Below, piece after piece: positions 42,931 through 55,665 of a stretch of DNA of 64,000 nucleotides. Origin of the DNA: Callorhinus ursinus (Eukaryota > Chordata > Mammalia > Carnivora > Otariidae); assembly GCF_003265705.1 (NCBI RefSeq), contig NW_020313005.1:18270097-18334096 (forward strand). Direction: 5' to 3'. A program made the translations under genes and the position numbers. The notes under the pieces were generated by a model. The model was not told the origin of the DNA. It did not search any database and saw only the letters and a list, made by a program, of their open reading frames with translations. Each line of letters begins with the position of its first letter. The first letter of the stretch is position 1.

Positions 42931-44170
42931 AGCCTGCTGGAACAGATGGGCCTTACACTGTGCCCTATAAGCCAGGAAACTTGGACATGTTAGAACCGAG
43001 TGAATCAAAGTACTAAATGTTATCGCTACTACAAAGAACTCATTTTCTCCTCAGCAAAAGACTGATTGTGCTTGTTCTTTTCAAAGAACACACGTTTCCC
43101 ACCTACACCGAACGCTCTGACTTCTCCAACACTGGGCCAGGAAGGCAGCAGTTCCATTCCTGCGGGACAGGGGCCCCGGGGCCTCACTGCCTGCAGCCAG
43201 GAGTCTTGGCCTCCGGAGCTATTTCCAGGTGATGGGAACCATCAGCATCAGGGGTACTGGATGGGAAGAGAGAGCAGCCTTGCAGGAGAGGGCTGTTCAA
43301 AGCTGCTAATGCAGGTGCTTCAACAGAGAGAAAGTGCCTTCATTTCAACTTTATATTTATGAGTAGTTTACAGAAAGCTTTGCAGCCAAAGGAAACAAAG
43401 TTGGTAAACACAGTAAGTAAGAGATTCAACAAATACGGCTAAGGATAAAGAACTAATTTACATTTAATGAGACAGCGATTGTTTATTAAATAAGAAATGG
43501 TTGTGTTTCTGAAGATGGCCTTAAAGGTTTTTCAGAAGAATACATTAAGCACTGAATACAGCTTTTCATATTCAAAAGATGAAACTTGAGGGGAGGGGGG
43601 AGGGGAGGAGCCAGGAATGAAGGAAGAATGTAGGGAGCTGATAACTTCTTCTGGAACATAGGGCACATGCCGGGCTAGAACTTAATGGAAAGAAAATCCC
43701 ACAGGTTCCCTTCCTGGGACATTATACCACAGGCTGACTCTACGACATTGCTTTTTTTTTTTTTTTTAAGTATATAATTACTGAAGAATTTATGGCATGG
43801 TGGGACATATATTCTGACCCTGACCCAGTGTAATGGATTTTTGAATCAAAATCGCTGCAGCTGGGTTTGTAACTATGGAGATATATGTTAGTTGCTGCTA
43901 TCTTTGTAATTTCTAAGTGAGGAAAAACTAGGACTTTCCATGTAGAAAACTAGAAAACTCTCTAGCATCCTATGACAGATAAGACCAAGCAGGAAGTGTG
44001 ACAGAATAGCAAAGTTATTTCTGTTTGGGATTTGCAAAGGCCAGCTGAATCACAGGATTTGCCTGAGACTCTTACCTGTAGGATCTCTTAAAAGACGTAT
44101 GGTGTAGCAATTTTCCTCATTCATGTTCGAAGGTAAATCATTTTTTAAACTTGCTGTTTCATGTCTTAAA
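42931..44170. other. Unassigned sequence with a T15 run near 43751
   Basis: No exon or recognised repeat apart from the T run and a GGGA-rich patch at 43590-43610. Confidence 0.4.
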
Positions 44171-44225
44171 TGGCACCATATGCAGAGTCAGAACACCTGA
44201 ATTTGAATCCTGGGGGCCACAAGCT
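44171..44225 (+). mobile_element. MIR SINE fragment
   Basis: gcagagtcagaacacctgaa then tttgaatcctgggggcc matches the MIR head region only. Confidence 0.6.
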
Positions 44226-44273
44226 AGGGTTGGTAGAAAATTCTAGTTTTTACCAGATCTTCTTCTCTTCCTG

Positions 44274-44488
44274 GTTTTTCTTTTTTAAGATTTTATTTAT
44301 TTATTTGAGAGAGAGAGAATGAGAGCGAGAGAGCACATGAGAGGGGGGGAGGGTCAGAGGACGAAGCAGACTCCCTGCTGAGCAGGGAGCCCAATGCAGG
44401 ACTCGATCCCGGGACTCAATCCAGGGACTCCAGGATCATGACCTGAGCCAAAGGCAGTCGCTTAACCAACTGAGCCACCCAGGCGTCC
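44274..44488 (-). mobile_element. Carnivore tRNA-Lys SINE (SINEC)
   Basis: ttttttaagattttatttat, a (GA)n body, ctgctgagcagggagcccaa, aggatcatgacctgagccaa and gagccacccaggcgtcc. The target duplication cttctcttcctg lies at 44262-44273 and 44489-44500. Near 44403-44430 the text gactcgatcccgggactcaa / tccagggactcc shows a small internal duplication absent from other copies. Confidence 0.96.
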
Positions 44489-44504
44489 CTTCTCTTCCTG
44501 TTTT

Positions 44505-44875
44505 AACAGCCAGTCTGCCTTTCCCATCCACTTTTGCAATTAGGTCTGCATGTGAAACTGTTTTGACCAATGCGATGAGGGCAGAAGTGAGGTATACCAT
44601 TTTCTGATCCTGTGTTTAAAAGGAATATGTGTGTGATTCCCTGCTCCCTTATTCCTCCCTGTTGTTTGGGTTACAGATGTGATGGTAAGTGCTGAAGCAG
44701 CCACTTTGAAACCAGAGGTAAAGCTGTGGCTGTCAGAATAACTTCACCAGTCCTAGGCCATCTACCTTCTTGAAAGAGAAATACAGTTCCACTTTGATTA
44801 AGCCACTGTATTTGGAGTTGCCTTGTTAAAGCAACTCAGCCTATATCTTGCTTAATATAGAACTCAGTTATAAAG
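44505..44875 (+). mobile_element. Old LTR-like or MaLR-type repeat, family not assigned
   Basis: ttgaccaatgcgatgagggc, agaagtgaggtataccattt and a 3' end gattaagccactgtatttgg resemble the same class as 6345-6765. No coding remains. Confidence 0.4.
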
Positions 44876-45420
44876 GCCTTTGAAACTAAGGTGTCGTTTT
44901 ACACATTTTGCTTCTGTTTTTAAATACACACTTCTTCAGGGTCAGGTGTACGTGTAATAAATTTGAGACTGTGAAGTGAATATACCATACTCTTCCCATG
45001 TATATTAAGGAGAAGGAGAAGAGAAAAGTATAGGAGAAGCAAAGCATTCTCCTTAAATGTAAAACAGAAAGCCAGTTTATCACTTTACCGGAGAACTATC
45101 AAGAAACACCTGATTGAAATACTAGGATTAGTTGATAGGCCTTTTTGGTGTAACATGAAGAATACTATTTGGTATAGCCACATGTTTCACTAAAGAGAAT
45201 AAGTAGAAAGTTTTCTATCAGGCTTTTGGGAACATGGCTGAAAATGTACAAAAATGGAAGTTGGTCTGTCAAGAGAAATCCCAGTCAGCCAGAAGAAATG
45301 CTGGTCATGTGACATAAACAAGAACAAACAACACCAGTCTTCATTCTTGCTCTCTTTCTTACTTACTCTGGTTTGCATTTCATAACTACCCCCTCAATTA
45401 TCATTTGAATTTATTTCTTA
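44876..45420. other. Unassigned AT-rich sequence
   Basis: No exon or recognised repeat. Confidence 0.4.
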
Positions 45421-45424
45421 TTAA

Positions 45425-45860
45425 GAAAATATTCAAACATTCACAGAAAAAATGATAGCATAAACCCCAGACAGCCACCATTTGGATTGAACAATTATCA
45501 AGATTTTGACACATTCACTTATCTGTCATTGTGCTCTCTTTTATTAAGAATCGCATACAAGGCAAACGGTACATTGGAAGCCCCAATTCTCTCTCCTACA
45601 GGCTTAAGTTCTAGTCAGCGTTTACACAGCCACTCCTGGAAATCCAAGGAGGAGGAGCATTCTGCCCCTCACATTGACCACTATCCTCTTAAAGATGTGA
45701 AAATGATGTCCAGTGGTCCCAATGATACTTTGCTGATTTTACAGCATCCTACACTTCAGACCAAGGAAGGAACGGCTCGGTTTATTAGGATAGTGCCAAC
45801 CTCATTAGCAACTGATATCCTCAAAATCTCCAGGGATCTTCTTGGAACGATTTTAATAAT
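45425..45860 (+). mobile_element. L1M LINE fragment
   Basis: gatagcataaaccccagaca, gaacaattatcaagattttg and acacattcacttatctgtca match an L1M 3' segment. The part after about 45600 is less certain. A 142-codon open stretch (45487-45915) lies inside and shows no domain, so I read it as a repeat-derived chance frame. Confidence 0.6.
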
Positions 45861-46560
45861 GGGATTGGCATATACACAAAAAGGAAGAAATCTTGACAAG
45901 TTGAGAATAAAATAGACTTGTAGCTCTAGGCAAAAGAAAAGAGGCAGCTAAGGATTTTGGAATAATAAAATCAGTAGCATTTTTATACAAAACTTTGAGG
46001 ATTAGGGAGCAGACCTCTCTGCCCTTTGATTCCCTGACAATAAGAATAATCACGGGTTACTGGACAGTTACGAGTATTTTCAATCCCTGCGTTTGAAGCC
46101 CAGTAGAATGGGTCTGTCGAATGTGCAGGTGGCTACGTGGAGTCCGGGCTTAGCACCAGGAAGGGCCACCAGGGACTCCGTGCTGCTCCCATGGCAGCAG
46201 GTAGCAAGACTCACCGAAAGAAAGAAGGAAACTATGGTTCCAGTCTAGTCCCATCCCTCTACATAGATGGTCTCTCTCCCTCTCTCCCTCTCTCTTTTTT
46301 TTTTTTTTTCCTTTTCAGTGGCCTTAAGGCGGAATGTCTAGGGAGCATCAATGGTAGTAGCCCACAAAGCCAAGCTGTATGCTGCAAAGTGAGTTATGCG
46401 TTGGGCTCTAGGGCTTAGCTCTTTTGATATTTCAGTCTTAAGATGACATTTAACATTTGCTCAATGACACAGACTTGATAGAGAACCACTGGCTGCCCTC
46501 ATCCCCACTGCCCTGCCTCCTAGCCCACCTAACGTCATCATCAAAATGCTCCAAGAAACA
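45861..46560. other. Unassigned sequence with a T-run at 46296-46311
   Basis: A CT patch and T16 run at 46270-46311; otherwise nothing recognised. Confidence 0.4.
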
Positions 46561-46580
46561 TCTAAATGATCAGGCACAAG

Positions 46581-46739
46581 GAGAAACTTGGGTTGTTCAG
46601 TTGGTTGGGTGTCCAACTCTTTATTTCAGCTCAGGTCATGGTCTCAGGGTCATGCAATCAAGCCTGGCACCAGGCTCTGCACTCTGTGGGTAGTCTGCTT
46701 GAGATTCTTTTCCTCTCCCTCTCCCTCTGACCCTCCCTG

Positions 46740-46786
<47 letters not shown>

Positions 46787-46795
46787 AAATAAATA
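46581..46795 (+). mobile_element. Carnivore tRNA-Lys SINE (SINEC), diverged, with long (CT)n
   Basis: Diverged head ttgggttgttcagttggttg, agctcaggtcatggtctcag, a (TC)n of about 19 units at 46743-46782, then aaataaataaataa. The target duplication is aatgatcaggcacaag (46565-46580) against aataatcaggcacaag (46796-46811), 15 of 16 matching. Confidence 0.93.
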
Positions 46796-46811
46796 AATAA
46801 TCAGGCACAAG

Positions 46812-47778
46812 TGGATCAACAACAGAACCCCCTACATTCTGGAAGGTGACAGCCCAAAGCAAAGACCCACACACTTCTATGTGCCACATAATAGAGCTGA
46901 TAAAACATGATCAAAATAATTTCAAAGTGTGTCTTCCAGGTAGGAGTAAGATAAATCTATTATTGGCTTTAAGTCAGGGAGCCTAAGCTTCCTGATGAAA
47001 GGGTTTATGGTTTTATGGGCATCAGAAGTTTGGGCAATTTTAACACTATGATTCAGTCATGATGACAGAAGGAGCCAAATCTCCTTCACATTTGCAAAAA
47101 AAAAAAAAAAAAAAAGACTCTTTCCTTCATGCTACTTTCAAAGGAGAAGCTTGAAGCATAGAAAGGTGAAGTGGATTTTTTAGGGTCAGGAGTCAATGAT
47201 AAGACGAAGGTCATGAATCTGGCTCTCCTTTTCGTTCCTCTGAGCCAAGCTACCCAATTCACAGAACGACTCACTAGCTGCAGGGCTGCCTCAGCCACAG
47301 AGACATGCGACAGAGCAGTTATCCACCTTGGCTATGGCCTCTTCCTCCCAAAGACAAGTGGCTCAGATGGACAGATACGATTCATCTCAATATTTGCTTC
47401 AGGAACAGTGGTCACAGTGGCAGTGCTGTCCCTAGCCTAATGCTGCAGATCCTGCACGGTCACATCCAGCCTGATGCTGCAGTCACCTGAAGCCTCCCCT
47501 GATGCTCAGCGCATCCTAACCCGTCCCTGCCCTGCCCCTCCATCTGGACCTGCACTTCTTGCTACACGCACACCCTGCGGGCCTCCACTGTGCCCTGCCT
47601 CCCATCCTGGGAAAGCCCAGAAAAACAGAATCTGCTTCAAAACACTAGAATAAGCTGCCCCTGCCTGTCATGGCACACAAATTACCTGAAATACCCCCTC
47701 CCAGGCACACACATGCACACAGCGACAGAGTTATTCCACCATGAGTGTTCTGCCCCAGAATGGTTTAAGTATAAGTAA
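46812..47778. other. Unassigned sequence with an A-run at 47096-47115
   Basis: Repeat-poor. The A20 run has no SINE body beside it that I can recognise. No exon. Confidence 0.4.
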
Positions 47779-47779
47779 C

Positions 47780-48002
47780 AGTAATAACTAACATCTACAG
47801 CATGGTCCTCTAAGATCTGCATATGATTTCACTTAATTCTCAAAATTCCCTATGAGATAGGCAATTTTTATAGCCTTTTCTACAGAAGAGGAGGCTGAGG
47901 CACAGAGAGGTATAGGATTCCACCCAAGGATTCACAACTGGTAAGGGGCAGAACCAGGCTTTAAACCAGGTACCCCGACTTAGCCACTATTAGACACCAT
48001 TT
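47780..48002 (-). mobile_element. MIR SINE, near full length
   Basis: cagtaataactaacatctac, tctcaaaattccctatgaga, gaggaggctgaggcacagag, caactggtaaggggcagaac and ccccgacttagccactatta give the inverted MIR. Confidence 0.88.
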
Positions 48003-49140
48003 CCAGCAAGAGTGTAATCTGAAGTATTAAATGACAGTATGCTGCCTTTAAGTAATTCATATATAGATTGTTGGTTTTCCAAATTTACAGTGATTGATAA
48101 TATTTTGTCTACCTGCTTCACCCTGTTTGGGGGTAAGGGAAGGAGGGGGTAGTGACATTTTGGTTTTAATGGCTCGGTCCTTGATGTGGGAAGGTGAGCA
48201 GGGATTGGACATCAATAAGAGGCTGATATCAGAGGCATCCGGGGTTCTAATCTTGCCACTTGTGTTGGCTTTCACACTTGTTTCCAATCTTCCATCTGTT
48301 TTCCTGCTGCCTTCAGCTCCAAGGACATATTCTCTCCATGACAGTTCTCAGAACACTAACTTTTGTCCACAAGGTGCTAAGCCATCATTTCCTGGCAAAA
48401 GCAAGAGGCTTTCCTCTGACTGTTCCCTTGGAAGCTAGTCAACTTCCTCTCAAGGCCTGTGCATAAAGCTAGAGGCTACCAGTCATCCACAAAGGTGGTG
48501 TCTTTGCCCCTTTGCCGTTTGTAATCCTTCCTTACTCGCTACCCATGGGACCTGGGGGCTGGGGGCTCCAGTGCATTGTCACTCCTTGGCATTTAAAAAT
48601 GTTCTATGAAGTCCATTCCCTGGGGAAAGTGACTGCTCTGGGGGAAACAGATGCTATCAGAGAAAGTGTGTTTTGTGCCCGATGGGGTTATCATCTTCCT
48701 GGCAGACAGCACTGATAAAGGAGAGAGAAATACCTTTCCTGCCTGGGCAAGAGCCGGAAACACTTCTCTCCCCAGACAGCATCTGAAAACCAGAGCTGAC
48801 AACTGGGCTGGGATCAACTGAGGAAAGTGAGGCAAGAGACTCCCCCAGATGTTCCTGGACCACTTTAGGCTACACTTATTCTTAATATACCTGTAATCAG
48901 GTATGCCAGAGGCCGCACACACGGGGGATCTGTAGGCAATTCAGGATCATGAGTTCATTCTCCTGTGCTGGGGGGCTCTGTTCTACAATCCATTCCAACG
49001 CCGAGAAAAGACTTGGGGAACTACTCATGGGTTTCAAGTGACCTTTAGGAGACTTCCTCCAATAGATACAATCCTAAGGACAAAATGACCACCCTGTCTA
49101 ATGGAATTCTGCTCTGTTTGTCCCATCTCTCCCAAAGAAC
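48003..49140. other. Unassigned sequence
   Basis: No exon or recognised repeat; short overlapping frames only. Confidence 0.4.
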
Positions 49141-49144
49141 CAAT

Positions 49145-49161
49145 AAAAAAAAAAAAAAAAA
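49145..49161. repeat. Poly-A run
   Basis: About 17 A followed by gaacgaaaagaaaagaaatg, directly before the 48-bp duplication. Confidence 0.9.
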
Positions 49162-49175
49162 GAACGAAAAGAAAA

Positions 49176-49271
49176 GAAATGGTATGAGGTATAAATTGAC
49201 TTTGACTACAGGTTAGGAAAAATGAAATGGTATGAGGTATAAATTGACTTTGACTACAGGTTAGGAAAAAT
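49176..49271. repeat. Perfect 48-bp tandem duplication
   Basis: Copies at 49176-49223 and 49224-49271 are identical, starting gaaatggtatgaggtataaa and ending aggttaggaaaaat. Confidence 0.98.
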
Positions 49272-49813
49272 GATTGTGTTTCTTATATTTATGACATGTG
49301 GCATTAACTGTATTTAATACATATTGGTGACTTAGAAAAATGTATGACTTCTTTAAAAGAGACAGATTTCTTGTGTCTTATGAAGCTAGTCCCCCCAGAG
49401 ACACCCTGAGTGGTTTAATTACAATGGGCAGTTGGGACAAATGCCCGACAATCAGTAGCCTCCATTCCCCGGCCAGGAGCAGACCTGGGAGGCAATGCTC
49501 TTCAGAAGGCAAAGCAAAGCACATCCAAGCAGATGTTCACTTCTCTAAGAAACCAGGGAGTGTTGGGGAGAGTCCAAGTGATTTCTAAAAACTTTGTTGA
49601 AACCTAATTGTTCTTGGTATATAGCAAAGTAGTGTTAATATATAACTTAATCCTGGAGATTCTTTTGCTCCTCACTTGAGAATTATTTAAGACAGCAGCC
49701 CAGAGTAATGAAAAAGCCAGGTGAAAATAGTAGAATGGAGGGATGAGAAGTAGCATCCTATCTTCCTTTGTACTCATGAGTTATGCCTTTGTAAATATGT
49801 GTTTGTGTGTGGG

Positions 49814-49844
<31 letters not shown>

Positions 49845-50075
49845 AAGGTGACCTAAGTAAACTTTGCATATAAAGAGTATTTGTAGCAACATTTGTTTAT
49901 AAGTTGTTAGATCCCTGAGCATCTTGATTTCGCCTGCCAAAAGTCATAAGTAACTAAATGTTGTGTTTGATCAACAACTGATATGTCACCAAATACTGGA
50001 GGGACTTAGCTTCTTCATGTTATGCCCTAAGCCTCAAACTATCACAGGATCATCATGTAAATCATTTATTGTTCA
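49272..50075. other. Unassigned sequence with a TG microsatellite
   Basis: The TG tract (49799-49843) is described separately. Otherwise no exon or repeat recognised. Confidence 0.4.
49799..49843. repeat. (TG)n microsatellite
   Basis: tgtttgtgtgtggggtgtg then about 13 TG units, interrupted once by GGGG. Confidence 0.95.
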
Positions 50076-50079
50076 CACA

Positions 50080-50925
50080 TTCGTTCAGTAACTTTTAATG
50101 AGCTCATACTTTGTGGTAAGCATTAATCTGGGGGCTGCGGATATAATTATGGCAAAGCCATTTAGAGGTTTGCATGATCTGAAAGAGAGACAGATATGTC
50201 AACACACAATGACCAAAGAACATGTTAAATTACACAGTAAACTTAGCGGTAAAAAGTGCGGAAGAAGAACTCTTACACCATCTAAAGGCAGGAAGAGAAG
50301 CATTCATAAAGGAGGTGTCATTTGATTGGGGCCTTGAACAACGGATAAGTGAGAGGGATTGGCCAGGGAAAGAATGGAATGAAGCTATTGGCAGAAGGGA
50401 GAATAACGGGTACACGGGTTAAGAGAATTTGAAATAGCAAGTGGTCAAGTTCACTGGAGATGAGAGTGAAAATGTATGTAGGTGCCAGGTTTTAAATCAC
50501 TGTGTGTGCTGCAAGAGGTCAAAACTTGATTTTACAGATGATAGGGAAGATTTTAAAACAAAAAACCATCACACAGGTTAAAGATTATGCAGTTCTAACA
50601 AAGATTGTGGTAGTGGACATGAGGGCTTGGATATATATATATTTTTTTAATGTGTAGGAGGTGGCAATAAATTGGGTTTAGGAACTAACTGGATATAAAC
50701 AATAAGGAGGAAGAGACAGGATGATTCTCAGCTTGCTAGCATGGGAGGTGCGGCCATTCATAAAATTAGAAAACTTTCAAAGAAGGACTGGGTTTGGAGG
50801 CCAGAGTGATGAGTTCGGTTAAAATCCTTAGAGCTGGGCTATCTGTTGGACATCAGGTGACACTGTCTGGGGGCTGCTAAGTGTTCATCGAGCCCTCAGA
50901 GGAGTGGAAATGGTCTGTATTCACA
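50080..50925 (-). mobile_element. L2 LINE, longest copy in the window
   Basis: Inverted L2 from its 3' end inward: taacttttaatgagctcata, gatctgaaagagagacagat, ggaggtgtcatttgattggg, gccttgaacaacggataagt, aactttcaaagaaggactgg and gagctgggctatctgttgga. No frame is open. Confidence 0.76.
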
Positions 50926-50949
50926 TTTAGGTATTCAAAATCTTATCAA

Positions 50950-51925
50950 AAAATCGTAGAATATCAAATACCTAAAAAGTACATCAAACATGGACATGTA
51001 GCTTGATGAATTCTTGACAATAGAACACCTTTGTCACCACCACCCAGACAAGTCAAAGGACACTGCCAGTACCCCAAAACTCACGGGTCCCCTCCCCATC
51101 ACATCACTCCCCTTGTGCACTAAGCAGAACCCCATCCTAAATTTTATCATAACCACCTCCTTTGGGGTTTTGTTTGTTTTGCTGGGTTTGTGTTTTGTTA
51201 TATGCATCCCCAAACATAAGAGTTTAATTTTGTCTGTTTTGAAATGTCATACAGCTTGTGTTCTGAGTCTGGCTACTGTAGCTCAGCGTGCTTTGTGTGA
51301 GTCATCCTTGTTCTGTGTCTTTAGAATTGACTAATTTTCAACGCTGTTTGACATCCCCTGGAATGAATATACTACAATGTATGTCTTCATTCTACAATGA
51401 TAGACATTTTCATTGTTTCCATCTTGAGGCTATTTTAAACAACATTGTCAGGAACATTCTTGCACACATCCCCTGATGCACATGCAAACACATTTCTTAA
51501 ACTAGGAATGTAATTTATAAAGTCACATGCTATGCGCATATCTTACACTTTGGTAGAAAGGCAAACTATTTTCCAAACTGACTTCCCCAATTTACACTCT
51601 GGCAAGCTGTGTGCGAGGCACACGTTACTCCATGTCTCACCAACACTTGGTATTGGCAGATTTCTTTTCTGCTCTTTCTCTCTCTCCTTCTCTCCTTTGC
51701 TTTCCCCCTCCCTCCTTCACCCTGTCCCTTTCCTTTTCGCTTCTTCCTTCCCTCCCTTCCTCCTTTACTTCTTTCCACATTCTGGTGAGCTGTGGCTTAG
51801 TAGATCACTGTGCTCTTAATTTGCCTCTCCCTGATACCTAATGATGTTGAATTGGCCTTTTGGGTCCTCTTCTGTAAAATGCCCGTTTAAGTCTTTTGCT
51901 TGCTGGAGTCTACCGGGCTGTCTAA
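50950..51925 (+). mobile_element. L1M LINE 3' UTR region
   Basis: gcttgatgaattcttgacaa, gtcaccaccacccagacaag, ctattttccaaactgacttc, tctcaccaacacttggtatt and ctaatgatgttgaattggcc follow old L1 3' text. A (CT)n-rich segment (51670-51775) interrupts it. Confidence 0.72.
51670..51778. repeat. Polypyrimidine tract
   Basis: Over 100 bases almost wholly C and T on the plus strand, embedded in the L1M copy. Confidence 0.9.
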
Positions 51926-52838
51926 AGATTTAGACTTTGACGAAGACATGTGAATTGCAGGACACTTACTTTAAAGGTATCTGTAGTGGATCTTAGCCAA
52001 CAGAACTCTTCAGTTCCCTTGCGTGTTGTGTAACGGCTGTGGATGGCCAAAGAGGTCCCACCCCTCTTTTCTGTTATTTCCAGTGTGTGGCAATCTGGAT
52101 ATGGGAAGTGAGAGTTTAATCTCAAAAACTAATTAACTTTTTTGCTAGGTCTTCTCCTGTTCCTTTTCCTCACCTGAAAAGGCAGGTTTTGCTACTACAG
52201 ACATAACCTCTGTCATGTATCCCTTTCTCTAATCACAAAGAGAAATCCCCACGAGGACATTTGTGGGTCCTCTCAAGGGTGGGGTAGGGAGCGAAGTGAC
52301 TGCGGGAATAAGCATTTTATCAACAAAGCAGTCCCATGGGTAGAGGATTTTTGAGCATCTGCAAAGATGTTAACAGAAGATAAAAAGAAAAAAAAATAGT
52401 TGATGAGTGTTGGTTCATGGTTCCACGTGTTTGAAACACAGAGGTTTTAACAAAGCTAAATTGGTTTCTCAGTTACAAGATTTTCTGGGGGAAGCCTTTA
52501 TGCATACTGAGGATTGAATTTCCAAGAAGATGATCATAGTAGATACCATGTTCTCAAACTTCTTTGACCATTGCAATCATGCGATTTTCTTTTTATTTAC
52601 TTTTTGAGGAACATCTCACAGTATTTTCCTGCTACATGTGTTTCCTTCACCTTCAAAATTCATTCTGTTTTTGTTTGTGTGGTTCCGACAAACTCGCTTA
52701 CTCTTGGCTACCAGAGTAGTCTTTCCTTTATGCACCACTGTCTTTTTCTCTTGCTGTTGCTCTAGTCTGTAAAGGTCGCCCAAATCCCTCATCTTCGTGA
52801 ACTGCTATGGAGTGGTGCCAGGGAAAAGCAAGGTCTCG
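51926..52838. other. Unassigned sequence
   Basis: No exon or clear repeat. Confidence 0.4.
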
Positions 52839-52839
52839 A

Positions 52840-53078
52840 AGGTAAAATGTTTGGGTCTGAATCCGGGCTTTGCCACTGCCAACTGGGCCAGCTGCATAGC
52901 ATTCACAAACTACTTTACGTGTCTAAGCCCGGTTCCCTCACCTAAAAAGGAGACAGAAGAGTGTCTGTTTCAAAGGGCTTTCTTTCTTTTTTTATTCTTT
53001 TTGAGCCTTTATTAATACATTTCATGTAATGTGTTCGGAACAGTGCTTGGCACATAGTAAATATTTAATAGAGTTATT
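52840..53078 (+). mobile_element. MIR SINE, with a T-rich insertion
   Basis: gggtctgaatccgggctttg, ccactgccaactgggccagc, ggttccctcacctaaaaagg and cagtgcttggcacatagtaa span the MIR head to tail. Confidence 0.87.
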
Positions 53079-54905
53079 TATTGTTCTTGTCCTTACTCCT
53101 GAATCTTTTGCCAGCGTGGACCCTTAATTCTCCAGATCCAGAGACACACGCTTCCCCTGAAGCCATGCAAGCCCTTCTTGGGTGCTCATGGGTCTGCCAT
53201 GAAATGCAAGTCATTACATATTTAATTGTATGAACATAATTCATCATGCACACACATGTATGTGAGAAGGACACTACCTTCCATTGTGTGTTGTCACTTG
53301 AAAGATGGAACCTCATTGCTAGTGTTAGGAGAGGTTCATCATCTTTGGGGCAGAATTTAATTTCCTCCTGTGAATATTTTATCCCCATCCCCCAGCTTCC
53401 TGACTCTTTACTAATGAAGATTTTTGAAAGGCTGTATGGAACTGCTTTGAATGACCATGAATAACCTCCAGTAGAATGTCCTTGACTGAAAACCCTTTCT
53501 CAGGGTATAAGGCATATGAGCACATGGGGCCAAAAAGCTCAGGGTATCAAAAAAATACAGCCTCTTGTGACTTGGGGGAGACTATTTCCTGTCCTTCGAT
53601 CAGTTTTGTTTGTCTTGTTGTCTTGTTTTTTGTTTGGGGGTTCTTTTTCCTGAAAATTTAAGGAAGCAATCACTAGTCCATGGTTCATTGTGGGATAATA
53701 TATATGAAAGGTTTAGCTTAAGGCCCGACATCCTGAAAGCAGTCAAGAACCCTTTGACTCTCTCTCCTGTTCCCTTCTGCCTGTAGTTTCTTCCACATAG
53801 AGTGTGACCCTAGACCTATGTTCTTTATTCAGCTGCTTACAATGTGCTGAGGAGGATTCTCAGAGGCACCATCCCAGATACAGGTTCCGATCCTAATTAA
53901 ATGTCCCGAATTCTGTGCTTCTGGGCTTCTGCTGCGAAACTCTAGAATGGGATCAGAGAATACTCCAGAAAGGGAGAAAGCTTCCTTTCTGAATCTGCCT
54001 CTGAACTTTAACCATACTTTTCCTGGCGTCACTTTTTGGGCACTGAGAAGAGTAGTGATTGGTGGGGATGAGGAGCTTTTCTGCTTCTGGGCATTTACTC
54101 ACCTATGATTTTAACCATCACATATGTACAAGTACCACATAGAAAACAAAGAGGCACAAGACCTGAATTCTGCTTTCAAGGGCTCCCACCTTTGAGGGCA
54201 ATCAGATCATTGGCTGTGAAGTCCGGTGTTACTGTGGCTTTCTTACTGCTCCCCTTTCCACATCAGTGCTCCCAATACCCAGTTATCTGGTAACTGACTT
54301 TAAGTTATTAGTCCGTGGTGGAAGTCTGCTATTGGGCTTGTTTCTTTTCATTTGATGTACAAGGTAACTGCCAGATTTAGATTATAGGAAGAGGCCTGGA
54401 GGCAATGGGTGTGTTGGATGTATATCACATAAATAAATAAAACACCGAGAGGTCAGCCTCTCATTTCCCGTACACCACCAGCCCCCAGACTGGATCAAAA
54501 TGAAGTCTGGATGGGAAAACAGACGTTACTCTACCCACTTCAATGGGAATCAGCAAACTTTTGTATCTCCGGAAGCCTTGTCAGTATCACATTTAATCTG
54601 AATGTTATCATAATTATTGTTAACTTTTCATTTATATAGCACTGAGTCTCTGGGGAGGAAAAAAGGCTCTGTGAATATAAAAGATGATCAACCTTCACCC
54701 CTCCCTACTAGGGAGACAGAATACATTTTTTTTTTCCCATTATTTTTCTTCCTTCTCCTGACTCACTCCTCTAGGCATCCCCAGGATATATTGCCTGGGG
54801 GCTATTTTTTTTTTTTCCTGGGTGGGACTGACTTAGAAAAATGCAGAAGGGGAGAGTGGTGGTGGAGGCAAACATGCTTCTGTCCAAAGGAAAAAGTTTT
54901 TGCAA
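53079..54905. other. Unassigned sequence
   Basis: AT-rich, short T-runs at 54728 and 54808. No exon or intact repeat recognised. Confidence 0.4.
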
Positions 54906-54909
54906 TGAC

Positions 54910-55132
54910 TTCAGAAGGAAGGGAACTAAGATTTATTAACAACCTAGTAAAATCCAAAACCTGAGTTTCTTGTTTTCCATAGCTAACCGAGCAGTCACTA
55001 AAATTCCCAGAGAAGTACCACTCTCCCTATTTTACAGTTATGGAAAGAGAAGCTCCTTTAAAGTCGGGAACTTACCCCAGATCACTGCGTGCATAGCAGA
55101 GGCTGAGTTTGAAGCCCCGCTGTCTCTTTCCA
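54910..55132 (-). mobile_element. MIR SINE
   Basis: ctccctattttacagttatg, gaaagagaagctcctttaaa, cttaccccagatcactgcgt and gcagaggctgagtttgaagc match the inverted MIR. Confidence 0.78.
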
Positions 55133-55214
55133 AATTTCCTGCTCTTTTTGGTGTGACCTTGGAAACAAGTTTTATGACCTTATTCCCATGGCTTCTAGCC
55201 ACCTACTGCCACAC

Positions 55215-55665
55215 ACTGTGCTAGGCCTCATGGGTTTGAGAGCAATGATTCATAAATCCTACTTCTCACCTTCCAAGATTTTCCAAAAGAGAAATAGAAT
55301 TAGGGCACAGAATCCAAGAACGAACCATCCATGTGAATTAGGTGTGAAGGCATGTGGTGAGGTCTGTGGGAGTGGAAAGGATGAGAACATTAGTAGGAAC
55401 AAAAGTCCTAGAGAAGTCTTCTTGGAGGAGGAGGGTTGGAGCAGACCTCACAGACCAGAAACACCGAGCGGCAAGCATTATGGAAAGATGGTAGTGTGGC
55501 ACAAAATCCAGAGACAGAACTAAGGGTTTAGGGACAGGGAAGAAGCAGCCCTGCATGGGGACTGAGGCCAGCCAAGGGGAGGGGCACAGGGATTTACAGA
55601 GCGTCCTGAGGCCGGGGAGATGGGTTCAGAGGAGAAGACAGGTACAGCTTGAGAAACAGGGAGAC
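55215..55665 (-). mobile_element. L2 LINE 3' region
   Basis: actgtgctaggcctcatggg, gagaagtcttcttggaggag, gaaacaccgagcggcaagca and ggcacagggatttacagagc follow inverted L2, diverged. Confidence 0.6.

Noticed and set aside
45487..45915. 142-codon plus-strand frame, tested as an exon or protein fossil
   Set aside because: It begins in an L1M 3' fragment and shows no similarity I recognise to a protein family.
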